Below, piece by piece: positions 56,307 through 64,000 of a DNA stretch of 64,000 nt (its first letter is position 1; the number at the start of each line of letters is the position of its first letter). This DNA is from Candidatus Limiplasma pullicola. Its GTDB lineage: Bacteria > Bacillota > Clostridia > Christensenellales > Aristaeellaceae. The stretch covers positions 1-64,000 of the forward strand of contig DVIV01000064.1 of NCBI GenBank assembly GCA_018710985.1, written 5' to 3'. Made by a program: the position numbers and the translations under genes. Under the pieces are notes generated by a model, which saw nothing but the letters and a program-made list of their open reading frames with translations, was not told where the DNA came from and did not search any database.

Positions 56307-57557
56307 ATGGACTACAGGCATGTGATGGAAACCGACCCCGAACTTTTCAAGGCGATCGCAGACGAGGTGCAGCGCCAGCGCGAGCACATCGAGCTGATCG
56401 CCTCGGAGAACTTCGTTTCGCCCGCTGTGATGGAGGCCATGGGCTCGCCCCTGACCAACAAATACGCGGAGGGCTATCCGGCCAAGCGCTATTATGGCGG
56501 CTGCCAGTATGTGGACGTGGCGGAAAACCTGGCTCGTGACCGCGCCAAGCTGCTCTTTGGCGCCGAACACGCCAACGTGCAGCCCCACAGCGGCGCACAG
56601 GCGAACACCGCCGTCTATTTTGCCATGCTCAATCCCGGCGATACGGTGCTGGGCATGAACCTGTCCCACGGCGGCCATCTGACCCATGGCAGCCCCGTCA
56701 ACATCAGCGGCAAGTATTTTCATTTCATCCCCTATGGCGTGGACGAGGCCACCGGCCGCATCGACTATGACGCGGTGCGCACGCTGGCTCTGGAAAACAA
56801 GCCGCGCATGATCGTGGCGGGCGCGTCGGCCTATCCCCGCGCCATTGACTTTGCCCGGCTGCGTGAAATTGCCGATGAGGTGGGCGCGCTGCTGATGGTG
56901 GACATGGCGCACATCGCGGGTCTGGTGGCCGCGGGCGTGCATCAGAGCCCCGTACCCTATGCCGATTTTGTCACTACCACCACCCATAAGACCCTGCGCG
57001 GCCCGCGCGGCGGCCTGATCCTGTGCCGCGAGCAGTATGCCAAGGCCATCGACAAGGCCATTTTCCCCGGCACGCAGGGCGGCCCGCTCATGCATGTGAT
57101 CGCCGCGAAGGCCGTGTGCTTCCTGGAGGCGCTCAAGCCGGAATTCAAGGCGTATCAGCGCCAGATCATCGCCAATGCCAAGGCGCTGGAAAACGCCTTC
57201 CGTCAGAACGGCATCCGCATGGTGTCCGACGGCACGGACAATCACCTGATTCTGATGGACCTCACCGGCACCGGCCGCACCGGCAAGGAGATGGAAGCGC
57301 TGCTGGGCCAGTGCAACATCACCGTCAACAAGAACACCATCCCCGGTGAAACGCTCAGCCCCATGGTGACCAGCGGCGTGCGCGTTGGCACTCCCGCCGT
57401 GACTACCCGCGGCATGGTGGAAAGCGACATGGACCTGGTGGCGGGCTTCATCCGCCGCGTGCTGGAGGGCGGCGAGGATGTCTGCCCCGCCGTGAAGGCC
57501 GATGTGGTGGAGATGATGAAGCGCTTCCCGCTGTATGAAGGCTTCCCGAATGAATAA
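56307..57557 (+). CDS. glyA: Serine hydroxymethyltransferase
   Basis: [37 protein letters not shown] lysine motif. Confidence 0.97.
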   Translation: MDYRHVMETDPELFKAIADEVQRQREHIELIASENFVSPAVMEAMGSPLTNKYAEGYPAKRYYGGCQYVDVAENLARDRAKLLFGAEHANVQPHSGAQANTAVYFAMLNPGDTVLGMNLSHGGHLTHGSPVNISGKYFHFIPYGVDEATGRIDYDAVRTLALENKPRMIVAGASAYPRAIDFARLREIADEVGALLMVDMAHIAGLVAAGVHQSPVPYADFVTTTTHKTLRGPRGGLILCREQYAKAIDKAIFPGTQGGPLMHVIAAKAVCFLEALKPEFKAYQRQIIANAKALENAFRQNGIRMVSDGTDNHLILMDLTGTGRTGKEMEALLGQCNITVNKNTIPGETLSPMVTSGVRVGTPAVTTRGMVESDMDLVAGFIRRVLEGGEDVCPAVKADVVEMMKRFPLYEGFPNE

Positions 57558-57918
57558 GGAACTGCCCGCCTATGCCAAGGGCGTGCTGGGTGAGGCGGCC
57601 GTATGCCGCCGCCTCACCGATGGGGGAATGGAACTGCTGGAGCGGCGGTTCCGTTCCCCTTTTGGCGAAATCGACCTGGTGATGCTCGACGGGGATACGC
57701 TGGTCTTTGTAGAGGTCAAGCTGCGCATGCGCGGCGGCACGCAGGCCGGTCAGGCCGCCGTGACCCCGCTGAAGCGCCGCCGCATGACGGAGACGGCGCG
57801 CTGCTACCTGGGCGCGCATCCGGAGCATGCACAGCGCTGCATGCGCTTCGATGTGGTCACCGTCACACCGGAGGGGATGCATCACATCCCGGACGCTTTT
57901 TCCGGCTGCGAGTGGTAG
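57550..57918 (+). CDS. YraN family (UPF0102) protein
   Basis: [36 protein letters not shown]; overlaps glyA stop. Confidence 0.92.
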   Translation: MNKELPAYAKGVLGEAAVCRRLTDGGMELLERRFRSPFGEIDLVMLDGDTLVFVEVKLRMRGGTQAGQAAVTPLKRRRMTETARCYLGAHPEHAQRCMRFDVVTVTPEGMHHIPDAFSGCEW

Positions 57919-57921
57919 GCA

Positions 57922-57950
57922 TTGACACCCCCTGCCCAAAATGATATGAT
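57922..57950 (+). promoter_or_regulatory. SigA-type promoter for the PfkB kinase gene
   Basis: TTGACA - 17 bp - TATGAT. Confidence 0.75.
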
Positions 57951-57985
57951 GCAGGTAATCCGACAGAACTGAGGTGCCATGTCCG

Positions 57986-58870
57986 ATGAAGATTCTCAAC
58001 TATGGTTCCATGAACATCGACAATGTCTATTCCGTCGAACATATGGCCCGGCCGGGTGAAACCATTCTGGCTACGGGCCGCGGAGTGTTCTGCGGCGGCA
58101 AGGGACTCAACCAGTCCATCGCCATTGCCAAGGCGGGCGGCCAGGTATGCCATGCGGGCATCGTGGGCGAGGACGGCGGCATGCTGCTGGACGCCCTGCA
58201 TGCTGCCAAAGTGGATACCGCCTGCGTACGCAAGGCCGCCGGCCCCAGCTCCCATACGGTGATTCAGGTGGATGCCAGCGGGCAGAACAGCATCATCGTC
58301 TTTGGCGGGGAAAACATGCGCCCCACCGAGGCGGACATCGACCGCATGCTGGAGGGCTTCGGCCCCGGCGACGCCGTCATCATGCAAAACGAGCTGTATA
58401 ACTCCCCGCTCATGATGCGCAAGGCCGCGCAGAAGGGTCTTTGCGTCATCTTCAATCCCTCGCCTGTGAACGAGGCGCTGGCCGATTATCCGCTGGAGAG
58501 CGTCAGCTGGTTTTTGCTCAATGAAATCGAGGGTGGCGCCCTCACCGGGCAGACCGACCCCCAGGCCATTCTGGCCGGCATGAAGGAAAAGTACCCCAAT
58601 GCCTCCGTGGTGCTCACCCTGGGCGCCGACGGGGCATACTGCCTGCATGACGGACAGCTCCTCTATCAGCCGGCTTTCCGCGTCAAGGCGGTGGATACCA
58701 CCGCGGCGGGCGATACCTTCACCGGGTATTTCGTCTCCGGCCTGGCGCAGGGCATGCCCTTGGAACGCATCATGAAGCGTGCGGCGCGCGCCTCCTCCAT
58801 TGCGGTGGGCCGCATGGGCGCCGCCGATTCCATCCCGCTGGCAGAAGAGGTCAATGCGGCGGAGGACTGA
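57986..58870 (+). CDS. Ribokinase/PfkB family carbohydrate kinase
   Basis: GRGVFCGGKGLNQSIAIAKAG; VDTTAAGDTFTGYFVSGLAQG. Confidence 0.92.
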   Translation: MKILNYGSMNIDNVYSVEHMARPGETILATGRGVFCGGKGLNQSIAIAKAGGQVCHAGIVGEDGGMLLDALHAAKVDTACVRKAAGPSSHTVIQVDASGQNSIIVFGGENMRPTEADIDRMLEGFGPGDAVIMQNELYNSPLMMRKAAQKGLCVIFNPSPVNEALADYPLESVSWFLLNEIEGGALTGQTDPQAILAGMKEKYPNASVVLTLGADGAYCLHDGQLLYQPAFRVKAVDTTAAGDTFTGYFVSGLAQGMPLERIMKRAARASSIAVGRMGAADSIPLAEEVNAAED

Positions 58871-58892
58871 CCGCCGCCCCGAAACAAAAGCA

Positions 58893-58932
58893 CGCAGCCC
58901 CGGCACACCATGAACGGTGTGCCGGGGCTGCG
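58893..58932. terminator. Bidirectional terminator between convergent genes
   Basis: Perfect 17-bp stem cgcagccccggcacacc/ggtgtgccggggctgcg. Confidence 0.85.
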
Positions 58933-58993
58933 TATATCTTGATAGCGCAGGCCCTATTCACGATCAGGCACCGCAAGGGTGAGGCGCCTGAGA

Positions 58994-59701
58994 TCAGGGC
59001 TCGTCGCCCTCGGCCATGCGGTAGCCCACGCCAACCTCCGTAAAGATGTACTTGGGTTGGGCGGGGGTTTTTTCGATCTTGCGGCGGATGTTGGCCATGT
59101 TGACCCGCAGAATTTTGTTGTCGCCCTTGGAGCAGGGGCCCCAGAGCTCCTTCATGAGAAAGTCATAGGTCAGCACGCGTCCGGCGTATTTGCCCAGCAG
59201 CGCCACGATGCGGTATTCGCCCTGGGTGAGCTGCGCGTCCACGCCATCCACGTAGACGCGGTACTTGTTGTAGTCGATGGTCAGCCCGCCGGAATGAAAC
59301 TGGCCTGTGCGGGCAATCTGGGCATTCTGGCTCATGGTCTGCGTGTGGCGCAGGGCCATGCGGATGCGCGCCAGCAGCTCGGAGGCGCCGAAGGGCTTGG
59401 TGATGTAATCATCCGCGCCCAGGTCGATGGCCTCGACCTTGTCCGATTCATGGGTGCGGGCCGACAGCACGATGACCGGCGTGGAGGTCCACTTGCGCAC
59501 GGAGCTGAGCAGCGTGTTGCCGTCCATGTCGGGCAGGCCCAGGTCCAAAAGGATCAGGTCCGGACAGTGGGAGGTGATCAGGGACAGCGCTTCCGCGCCG
59601 GTGGAGGCCTCCACCACCTCATACTTGTTGGCGGTGAGAATGGTCCGAAGCAGCTTGAGGATGCTTTTTTCATCCTCCACAACCAGCAGTTTAACCGGCA
59701 T
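58994..59701 (-). CDS. KdpE-like OmpR-family response regulator
   Basis: MPVKLLVVEDEKSILKLLRTILTANKYEV, DLILLDLGLPDMDG, C-terminal winged helix LTQGEYRIVALLGKYAGRVLTYDFLMKELWG. Confidence 0.92.
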   Translation of the reverse strand: MPVKLLVVEDEKSILKLLRTILTANKYEVVEASTGAEALSLITSHCPDLILLDLGLPDMDGNTLLSSVRKWTSTPVIVLSARTHESDKVEAIDLGADDYITKPFGASELLARIRMALRHTQTMSQNAQIARTGQFHSGGLTIDYNKYRVYVDGVDAQLTQGEYRIVALLGKYAGRVLTYDFLMKELWGPCSKGDNKILRVNMANIRRKIEKTPAQPKYIFTEVGVGYRMAEGDEP

Positions 59702-60737
59702 ATTCGTTCTCCTTTTCCGGCAGCGTGAAGGAAACGCTCGCGCCGCCCTGTTCATTGTTTGCGGCGCTCATCTCGCCGCCATGCGCCCTGACGATGCTCA
59801 GGCACACCGATAGCCCGATGCCCATGTGCTTTTGCGCATCCGCGCTCCGCCCGCTTTCCGGCATGGCCTGGAACAGCCGGGGCAGCCGGTCGCGGGGAAT
59901 GCCCGCGCCGTCGTCGGATACGGTGACCAGCACGAAACGGCCGCTGCGCGCCGCGCTCAAACGGATGCGCGTGGTGCGCTTGCCGTGATAGACGGCATTT
60001 TCCAGCAGGTTGAGCACCACCTGCTCGATGAGCACGGCGTCCATGTCCGCCAGCAAAATGTCGTCACACAGGTCCATGTCCACCCTGATGTCGGGAAAAT
60101 GCTTCTGGAACTTGATCGCCGCCTCGGCCAGCACATCCTCGACAACCTCGGTTTCCATGTGAAGCGGGGCTGTTTCGCCCTGAATGCGGGTGATGGCCAG
60201 CTGGTTTTCAATCATGCGCAAAAGCCACTGGGCGTCGGCGTTGACGTCGGCCAGCAGCTCGCGCTGCTTCTCCGGAGGCAGGGCGTTGTCCAGAATGGCG
60301 CCCGTCGCGCCCACGATGGAGGTCAGCGGCGTGCGCAGATCGTGCGACACGGCGCGCAGTAGATTGGCGCGCAGCTTTTCGCGCTCCGCGTCCAGACGGA
60401 TCTGCTCCTGCTGCTTGATGCGCGCGGTCAGCACGCTTACGATAAGGGATACCGCCAGCATGGTCAAAAACGTGAGCAGGTATCCCGAAATGGTCAGATT
60501 GAAGGAAAAGTAGGGATAGGTGAACATATAATTGACCAGCGGCACCGATACGATGGAAGCCGCCACGCTCCACACGTAGCCGTCGGTAAAGCGGGCGATC
60601 AGCAGAACCGCCAGAAGGAACAGCATCTGCGCGTTGGCCGTGCCGCCAATGAGCCCGCCCAGCACCAGGCTGCTGAACGTGGCCGCAAGAAGCAGAACCA
60701 CCGTGACCCCCAGGTTCAGCCACACTCGCCGGCGCAT
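59691..60737 (-). CDS. KdpD-like sensor histidine kinase lacking the N-terminal KdpD/USP sensory region
   Basis: DUF4118-like TM block, RAVSHDLRTPLTSIVGA H-box, HATPase VLIEQVVLNLLENAVYHG. Confidence 0.9.
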   Translation of the reverse strand: MRRRVWLNLGVTVVLLLAATFSSLVLGGLIGGTANAQMLFLLAVLLIARFTDGYVWSVAASIVSVPLVNYMFTYPYFSFNLTISGYLLTFLTMLAVSLIVSVLTARIKQQEQIRLDAEREKLRANLLRAVSHDLRTPLTSIVGATGAILDNALPPEKQRELLADVNADAQWLLRMIENQLAITRIQGETAPLHMETEVVEDVLAEAAIKFQKHFPDIRVDMDLCDDILLADMDAVLIEQVVLNLLENAVYHGKRTTRIRLSAARSGRFVLVTVSDDGAGIPRDRLPRLFQAMPESGRSADAQKHMGIGLSVCLSIVRAHGGEMSAANNEQGGASVSFTLPEKENEYAG

Positions 60738-60979
60738 GCCATCGCCTCCTTTGCTTCGCCGACATATATTCAGCATAAGTATAGCAGAAACGACACGGTT
60801 TGCACAGCCGCGCTTTACGGCTTAGCGGTATTTTAGCAAACGGGTACGGCGGATAAGCGGTTTCTTAGCGCGCCGGGTATTGCCATTGTGTATTCGGCAG
60901 GATTACAATCATTCCAATCGGCCTTTTGTATCCCGGTATGCCGGGAACATCATCATACATAAAGGAGTTGAAACGGGCC

Positions 60980-63061
60980 ATGGAAGCCAATCTTTCCCTG
61001 ATGTACGTCATTTCCCTGTTCTCTGTCCTCATTGCATTTGCTTTTGCGGCATACCTGTTTTTGTGGGTGAGGCGCCAAAAGAGCACCAACGCGCGCATCA
61101 ACGAGGTGGCAGCGCTCATCAAGGAGGGCGCGAACACCTTTATGCGCAAGGAATACCGCGTGTTGTCCATCTTTGCGGGGATAGCGGCGGTCATCATCTT
61201 CCTGCTGCTGCCCTCGCCCGTCTGGACGGGACATCCGGGCCGCAACCTGTCCATGGCGGCGGCTTATGTGGCGGGCACGGCGCTGAGCGCCATCGCGGGC
61301 AAAATCGGCATTCTGGTGGCCACCAACGCCAACGCCCGCGCGGCCGAGGGCGCGCGGCAGGGTGTGCGCCCGGCGTTTCTGATCGGTTTCCGCGGCGGAG
61401 CGGTGATGGGGCTGGCCGTGGTGGGCTTCAGCCTGCTGGGCGTGTGCGGCGTGCTCTGGCTTGCGGGCGACAGCAGCATTCTTTTGGGATTCAGCTTCGG
61501 TGCAAGCTCGCTGGCGCTGTTTGCCAAGGCGGGCGGCGGCATTTTCACCAAGACCGCCGACGTGAGCGCGGATCTGACCGGCAAGGTGGAACTGGGCATT
61601 CCGGAGGATGACCCGCGCAACCCTGCCGTGATCGCCGATAATGTGGGCGACAACGTGGGCGACGTTGCCGGAATGGGCGCTGACCTGTTCGACTCCAACG
61701 TGGCAGCCATGACCTCCGCACTGGTGATTGCCCAATCGCTGGGCGGGCAGGCGAACACGGCCATGGTATTCTGCTATGCCGCGCTGGGACTGATCGCTTC
61801 TATTATTGGTATCGCTACCGCACGCATTGACAAGGGCGGCAGCCCCACCCGTGCGCTGAACGCCTCCACCTACGTGACCACAGGATTGTTCATCGTCCTT
61901 ACGGCGCTGGCCACGCTGATCTTCCATGACTTTAGCTGGCGAATCTGGGGCGCGTCCACCGTGGGCCTCCTGGTGGGTGTGATCATTGGCATCACCACCG
62001 ACTATTTTACCGACGATTCCAAACCGATTGTGCAGAAGGTAGCCCGCGCTTCGCGTTCCGGGTCTGCCTTTACGGTTCTCTCCGGCGTCTCCTACGGATT
62101 TGTGTCGGCGTTGCCGGCCATGGCGGGCATCGCCATTTCGGCGCTCACGGCTTACCGTCTCTGCGCGCCGATGGGAAGCGATTACGCGATGTTCGGCATC
62201 GCCATGGCGGCGGTCGGCATGCTGTCCATCGTGGGCATGATCATCTCGAATGACGCCTATGGCCCCATTGTGGACAACGCGCGTGGACTGGCGGAGATGG
62301 GCGGTCTGGGCGAAAAGACCATTCGCGTGGCGGATGAACTGGACAGCGCCGGCAACACCGTCAAAGCCGTGACCAAGGGATTTGCCATCGGCGCGGCGGG
62401 ACTGACGGTCATTTCCCTGCTGGGCGCGTATCTCAGCGAGGTCAACGAGGCCCTGATGGCGGCGGGAAAAGCGGTCATCACCGGTTTTGATATTATGGAC
62501 CCCTCGGTATTTTTCGGCGTGCTCATCGGCGCTGCCATCCCCGCGGTATTCTCGGCCATGCTGATGCTGGGCGTGGACAAAAATGCCCAGCGTATGGTGG
62601 CGGAAATCCACCGGCAATTCAGCAGCATTCCCGGCCTGCGCGAGGGCCACACGGGCGCGAAACCGGAATATGACCGCTGCATCGATATCGCCACCTCCGG
62701 CGCGCTGATGGAGCTGATTCCCGCCGGGCTTGCGGCCATCGTGGCCACGGTGGTGGTGGGCTTCGCGGGTGGACCGCTGGCCATTGGCGGCTTCCTGCTG
62801 GGCAACATTGTAAGCGGTCTGCTTCTGGCGCTGTTCATGTCCAACGCGGGCGGTCTGTGGGACAATGCAAAGAAGTATGTGGAAGCGGGCCATGAGGGCG
62901 GCAAGGGGTCCAAGGCGCACAAGGCGGCCGTGGTGGGCGACACCGTGGGCGATCCCTTCAAGGACACCGCCGGCCCCTCCATCAACACGCAGATCACGGT
63001 GGTATCGCTGGTGGCCTCGCTCATGAGCGGGCTGTTCGCGGCATGGTCGCTGCTTGGGTGA
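60980..63061 (+). CDS. hppA: Membrane-bound ion-translocating pyrophosphatase
   Basis: DDPRNPAVIADNVGDNVGDVAGMGADLFDSN, GNTVKAVTKGFAIGAA, GDTVGDPFKDTAGPSINTQI. Confidence 0.97.
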   Translation: MEANLSLMYVISLFSVLIAFAFAAYLFLWVRRQKSTNARINEVAALIKEGANTFMRKEYRVLSIFAGIAAVIIFLLLPSPVWTGHPGRNLSMAAAYVAGTALSAIAGKIGILVATNANARAAEGARQGVRPAFLIGFRGGAVMGLAVVGFSLLGVCGVLWLAGDSSILLGFSFGASSLALFAKAGGGIFTKTADVSADLTGKVELGIPEDDPRNPAVIADNVGDNVGDVAGMGADLFDSNVAAMTSALVIAQSLGGQANTAMVFCYAALGLIASIIGIATARIDKGGSPTRALNASTYVTTGLFIVLTALATLIFHDFSWRIWGASTVGLLVGVIIGITTDYFTDDSKPIVQKVARASRSGSAFTVLSGVSYGFVSALPAMAGIAISALTAYRLCAPMGSDYAMFGIAMAAVGMLSIVGMIISNDAYGPIVDNARGLAEMGGLGEKTIRVADELDSAGNTVKAVTKGFAIGAAGLTVISLLGAYLSEVNEALMAAGKAVITGFDIMDPSVFFGVLIGAAIPAVFSAMLMLGVDKNAQRMVAEIHRQFSSIPGLREGHTGAKPEYDRCIDIATSGALMELIPAGLAAIVATVVVGFAGGPLAIGGFLLGNIVSGLLLALFMSNAGGLWDNAKKYVEAGHEGGKGSKAHKAAVVGDTVGDPFKDTAGPSINTQITVVSLVASLMSGLFAAWSLLG

Positions 63062-63221
63062 GACAGAAAAGAATGGGACCGTCGTGGATACCTGGAATAT
63101 ATATGGTCGGGGATAGCCGGGGAAATCATTTTGTGATAAGATAAATATGGAATGTATGCGTAGAGCACCCGGCGGAAGCCGCGCCTGAGGCGTTTTTCTG
63201 CGGGCGTACGGAGGAGGAACT

Positions 63222-64000
63222 ATGCGATTGATCAGTATTCTCGTGGCCGTGTTTCTTCTGCTGCCCTGCATGGCCTGCGCTGAAGATGGCGACCCCGGCA
63301 TACCGGAGGGCTATGTGCTGGCCTTTTCGGACGAATTTTCCCGGGATGGACCGCCGGACCCTTCCCACTGGACCCTGGAGGAAGGACCGGCCCGGTACAA
63401 CGAGGAAAAGGAGTATTACAGCGCGGAAAATGCGTGGGTGGAGGACGGCCATCTGGTGATCGAGGCGCGCCTGGAAGAGCGGGAGGGGATGGACTACACC
63501 TCGGCGCGGATGAACACGCAGGAACAGTTCAGTTTCTGCTACGGGCGGCTGGAGGTTCGGGCGGCTCTGCCCGTGGGGCGGGGCGCATGGTCGGCAATAT
63601 GGCTGCTGCCCAGCGATACCCGCTACGGCGGCTATCTTAAATCAGGCGAGATTGACCTGGTGGAACATGTCGGCTATGATCCGGAAAAGGTCCACAGCAC
63701 GCTTCACACGGAGCGCTACAACTCGCTCAGGAACAACGCCATAACCGGAAGCGTCGCCTTGAACGGAGAGCCGGGCGCATTTCACGATTACGTTCTCATG
63801 TGGGACCCGGAGGGAATCGAAACCTACATGGACGGCGAGCGGGTGATATCCTATCGCCCCGAAAGCGACCTGCTGGACGATTCTGATGTGTGGCCGTTCA
63901 ACGTGCCGTTTCATCTGGTCGTCAATCTGGCCATCGGCGGCATCTGGGGCGGACGTCACGGGATCGATGACGACGCCTTCCCCCAGCGCATGCTGGTGGA
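63222..64000 (+). CDS. Secreted glycoside hydrolase family 16 (beta-glucanase-like), truncated by window end
   Basis: Signal peptide; SGEIDLVEHVGYDPEKVHSTLHT active site, VPFHLVVNLAIGGIWGG. Confidence 0.93.
   Translation, partial: MRLISILVAVFLLLPCMACAEDGDPGIPEGYVLAFSDEFSRDGPPDPSHWTLEEGPARYNEEKEYYSAENAWVEDGHLVIEARLEEREGMDYTSARMNTQEQFSFCYGRLEVRAALPVGRGAWSAIWLLPSDTRYGGYLKSGEIDLVEHVGYDPEKVHSTLHTERYNSLRNNAITGSVALNGEPGAFHDYVLMWDPEGIETYMDGERVISYRPESDLLDDSDVWPFNVPFHLVVNLAIGGIWGGRHGIDDDAFPQRMLV

Noticed and set aside
1-64000. Prophage, CRISPR-Cas, transposon or defence island
   Set aside because: No integrase, transposase, phage structural, Cas or restriction-modification motifs seen in any ORF of the track.
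1-64000. tRNA or rRNA genes
   Set aside because: No tRNA-like TTC-arm/anticodon patterns or rRNA conserved segments noticed; the only RNA gene supported is the SRP RNA at about 56143-56268.

Overview
The window is 64 kb of high-GC, spore-former-type Clostridia/Firmicutes chromosome; dipicolinate synthase SpoVFA/SpoVFB, a YunB-like protein and an FtsK/SpoIIIE translocase are present. Most of it is housekeeping: SbcCD, IlvE, RluA-type synthase, GH65 phosphorylase, FtsK, a class A PBP, a phosphohexomutase, SRP RNA, GlyA, a KdpDE-like pair, a membrane pyrophosphatase and a GH16 at the right edge. The standout is a 19-gene bacterial microcompartment (BMC) operon at about 23.9-39.0 kb, transcribed divergently from a sugar ABC transporter at 19.7-23.6 kb. 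The BMC encodes shell proteins (1 tandem BMC-T, 2 BMC-H, 4 BMC-P), PduL, a CoA-acylating aldehyde dehydrogenase, a PduS/RnfC-like protein and a class II aldolase. It also carries methylthioribose kinase (MtnK) and methylthioribose-1-phosphate isomerase (MtnA). The gene set reads as a metabolosome for 5-methylthioribose and/or 5-deoxyribose, the S-adenosylmethionine by-product sugars, cleaved to DHAP plus a volatile aldehyde inside the shell. Supporting details are a predicted C-terminal encapsulation helix on the aldolase, N-terminal helices on PduL and the aldehyde dehydrogenase, an EutQ-like module fused to PduL through a polyproline linker, and no alcohol dehydrogenase. All assignments were made by reading the sequence; no database search was run.
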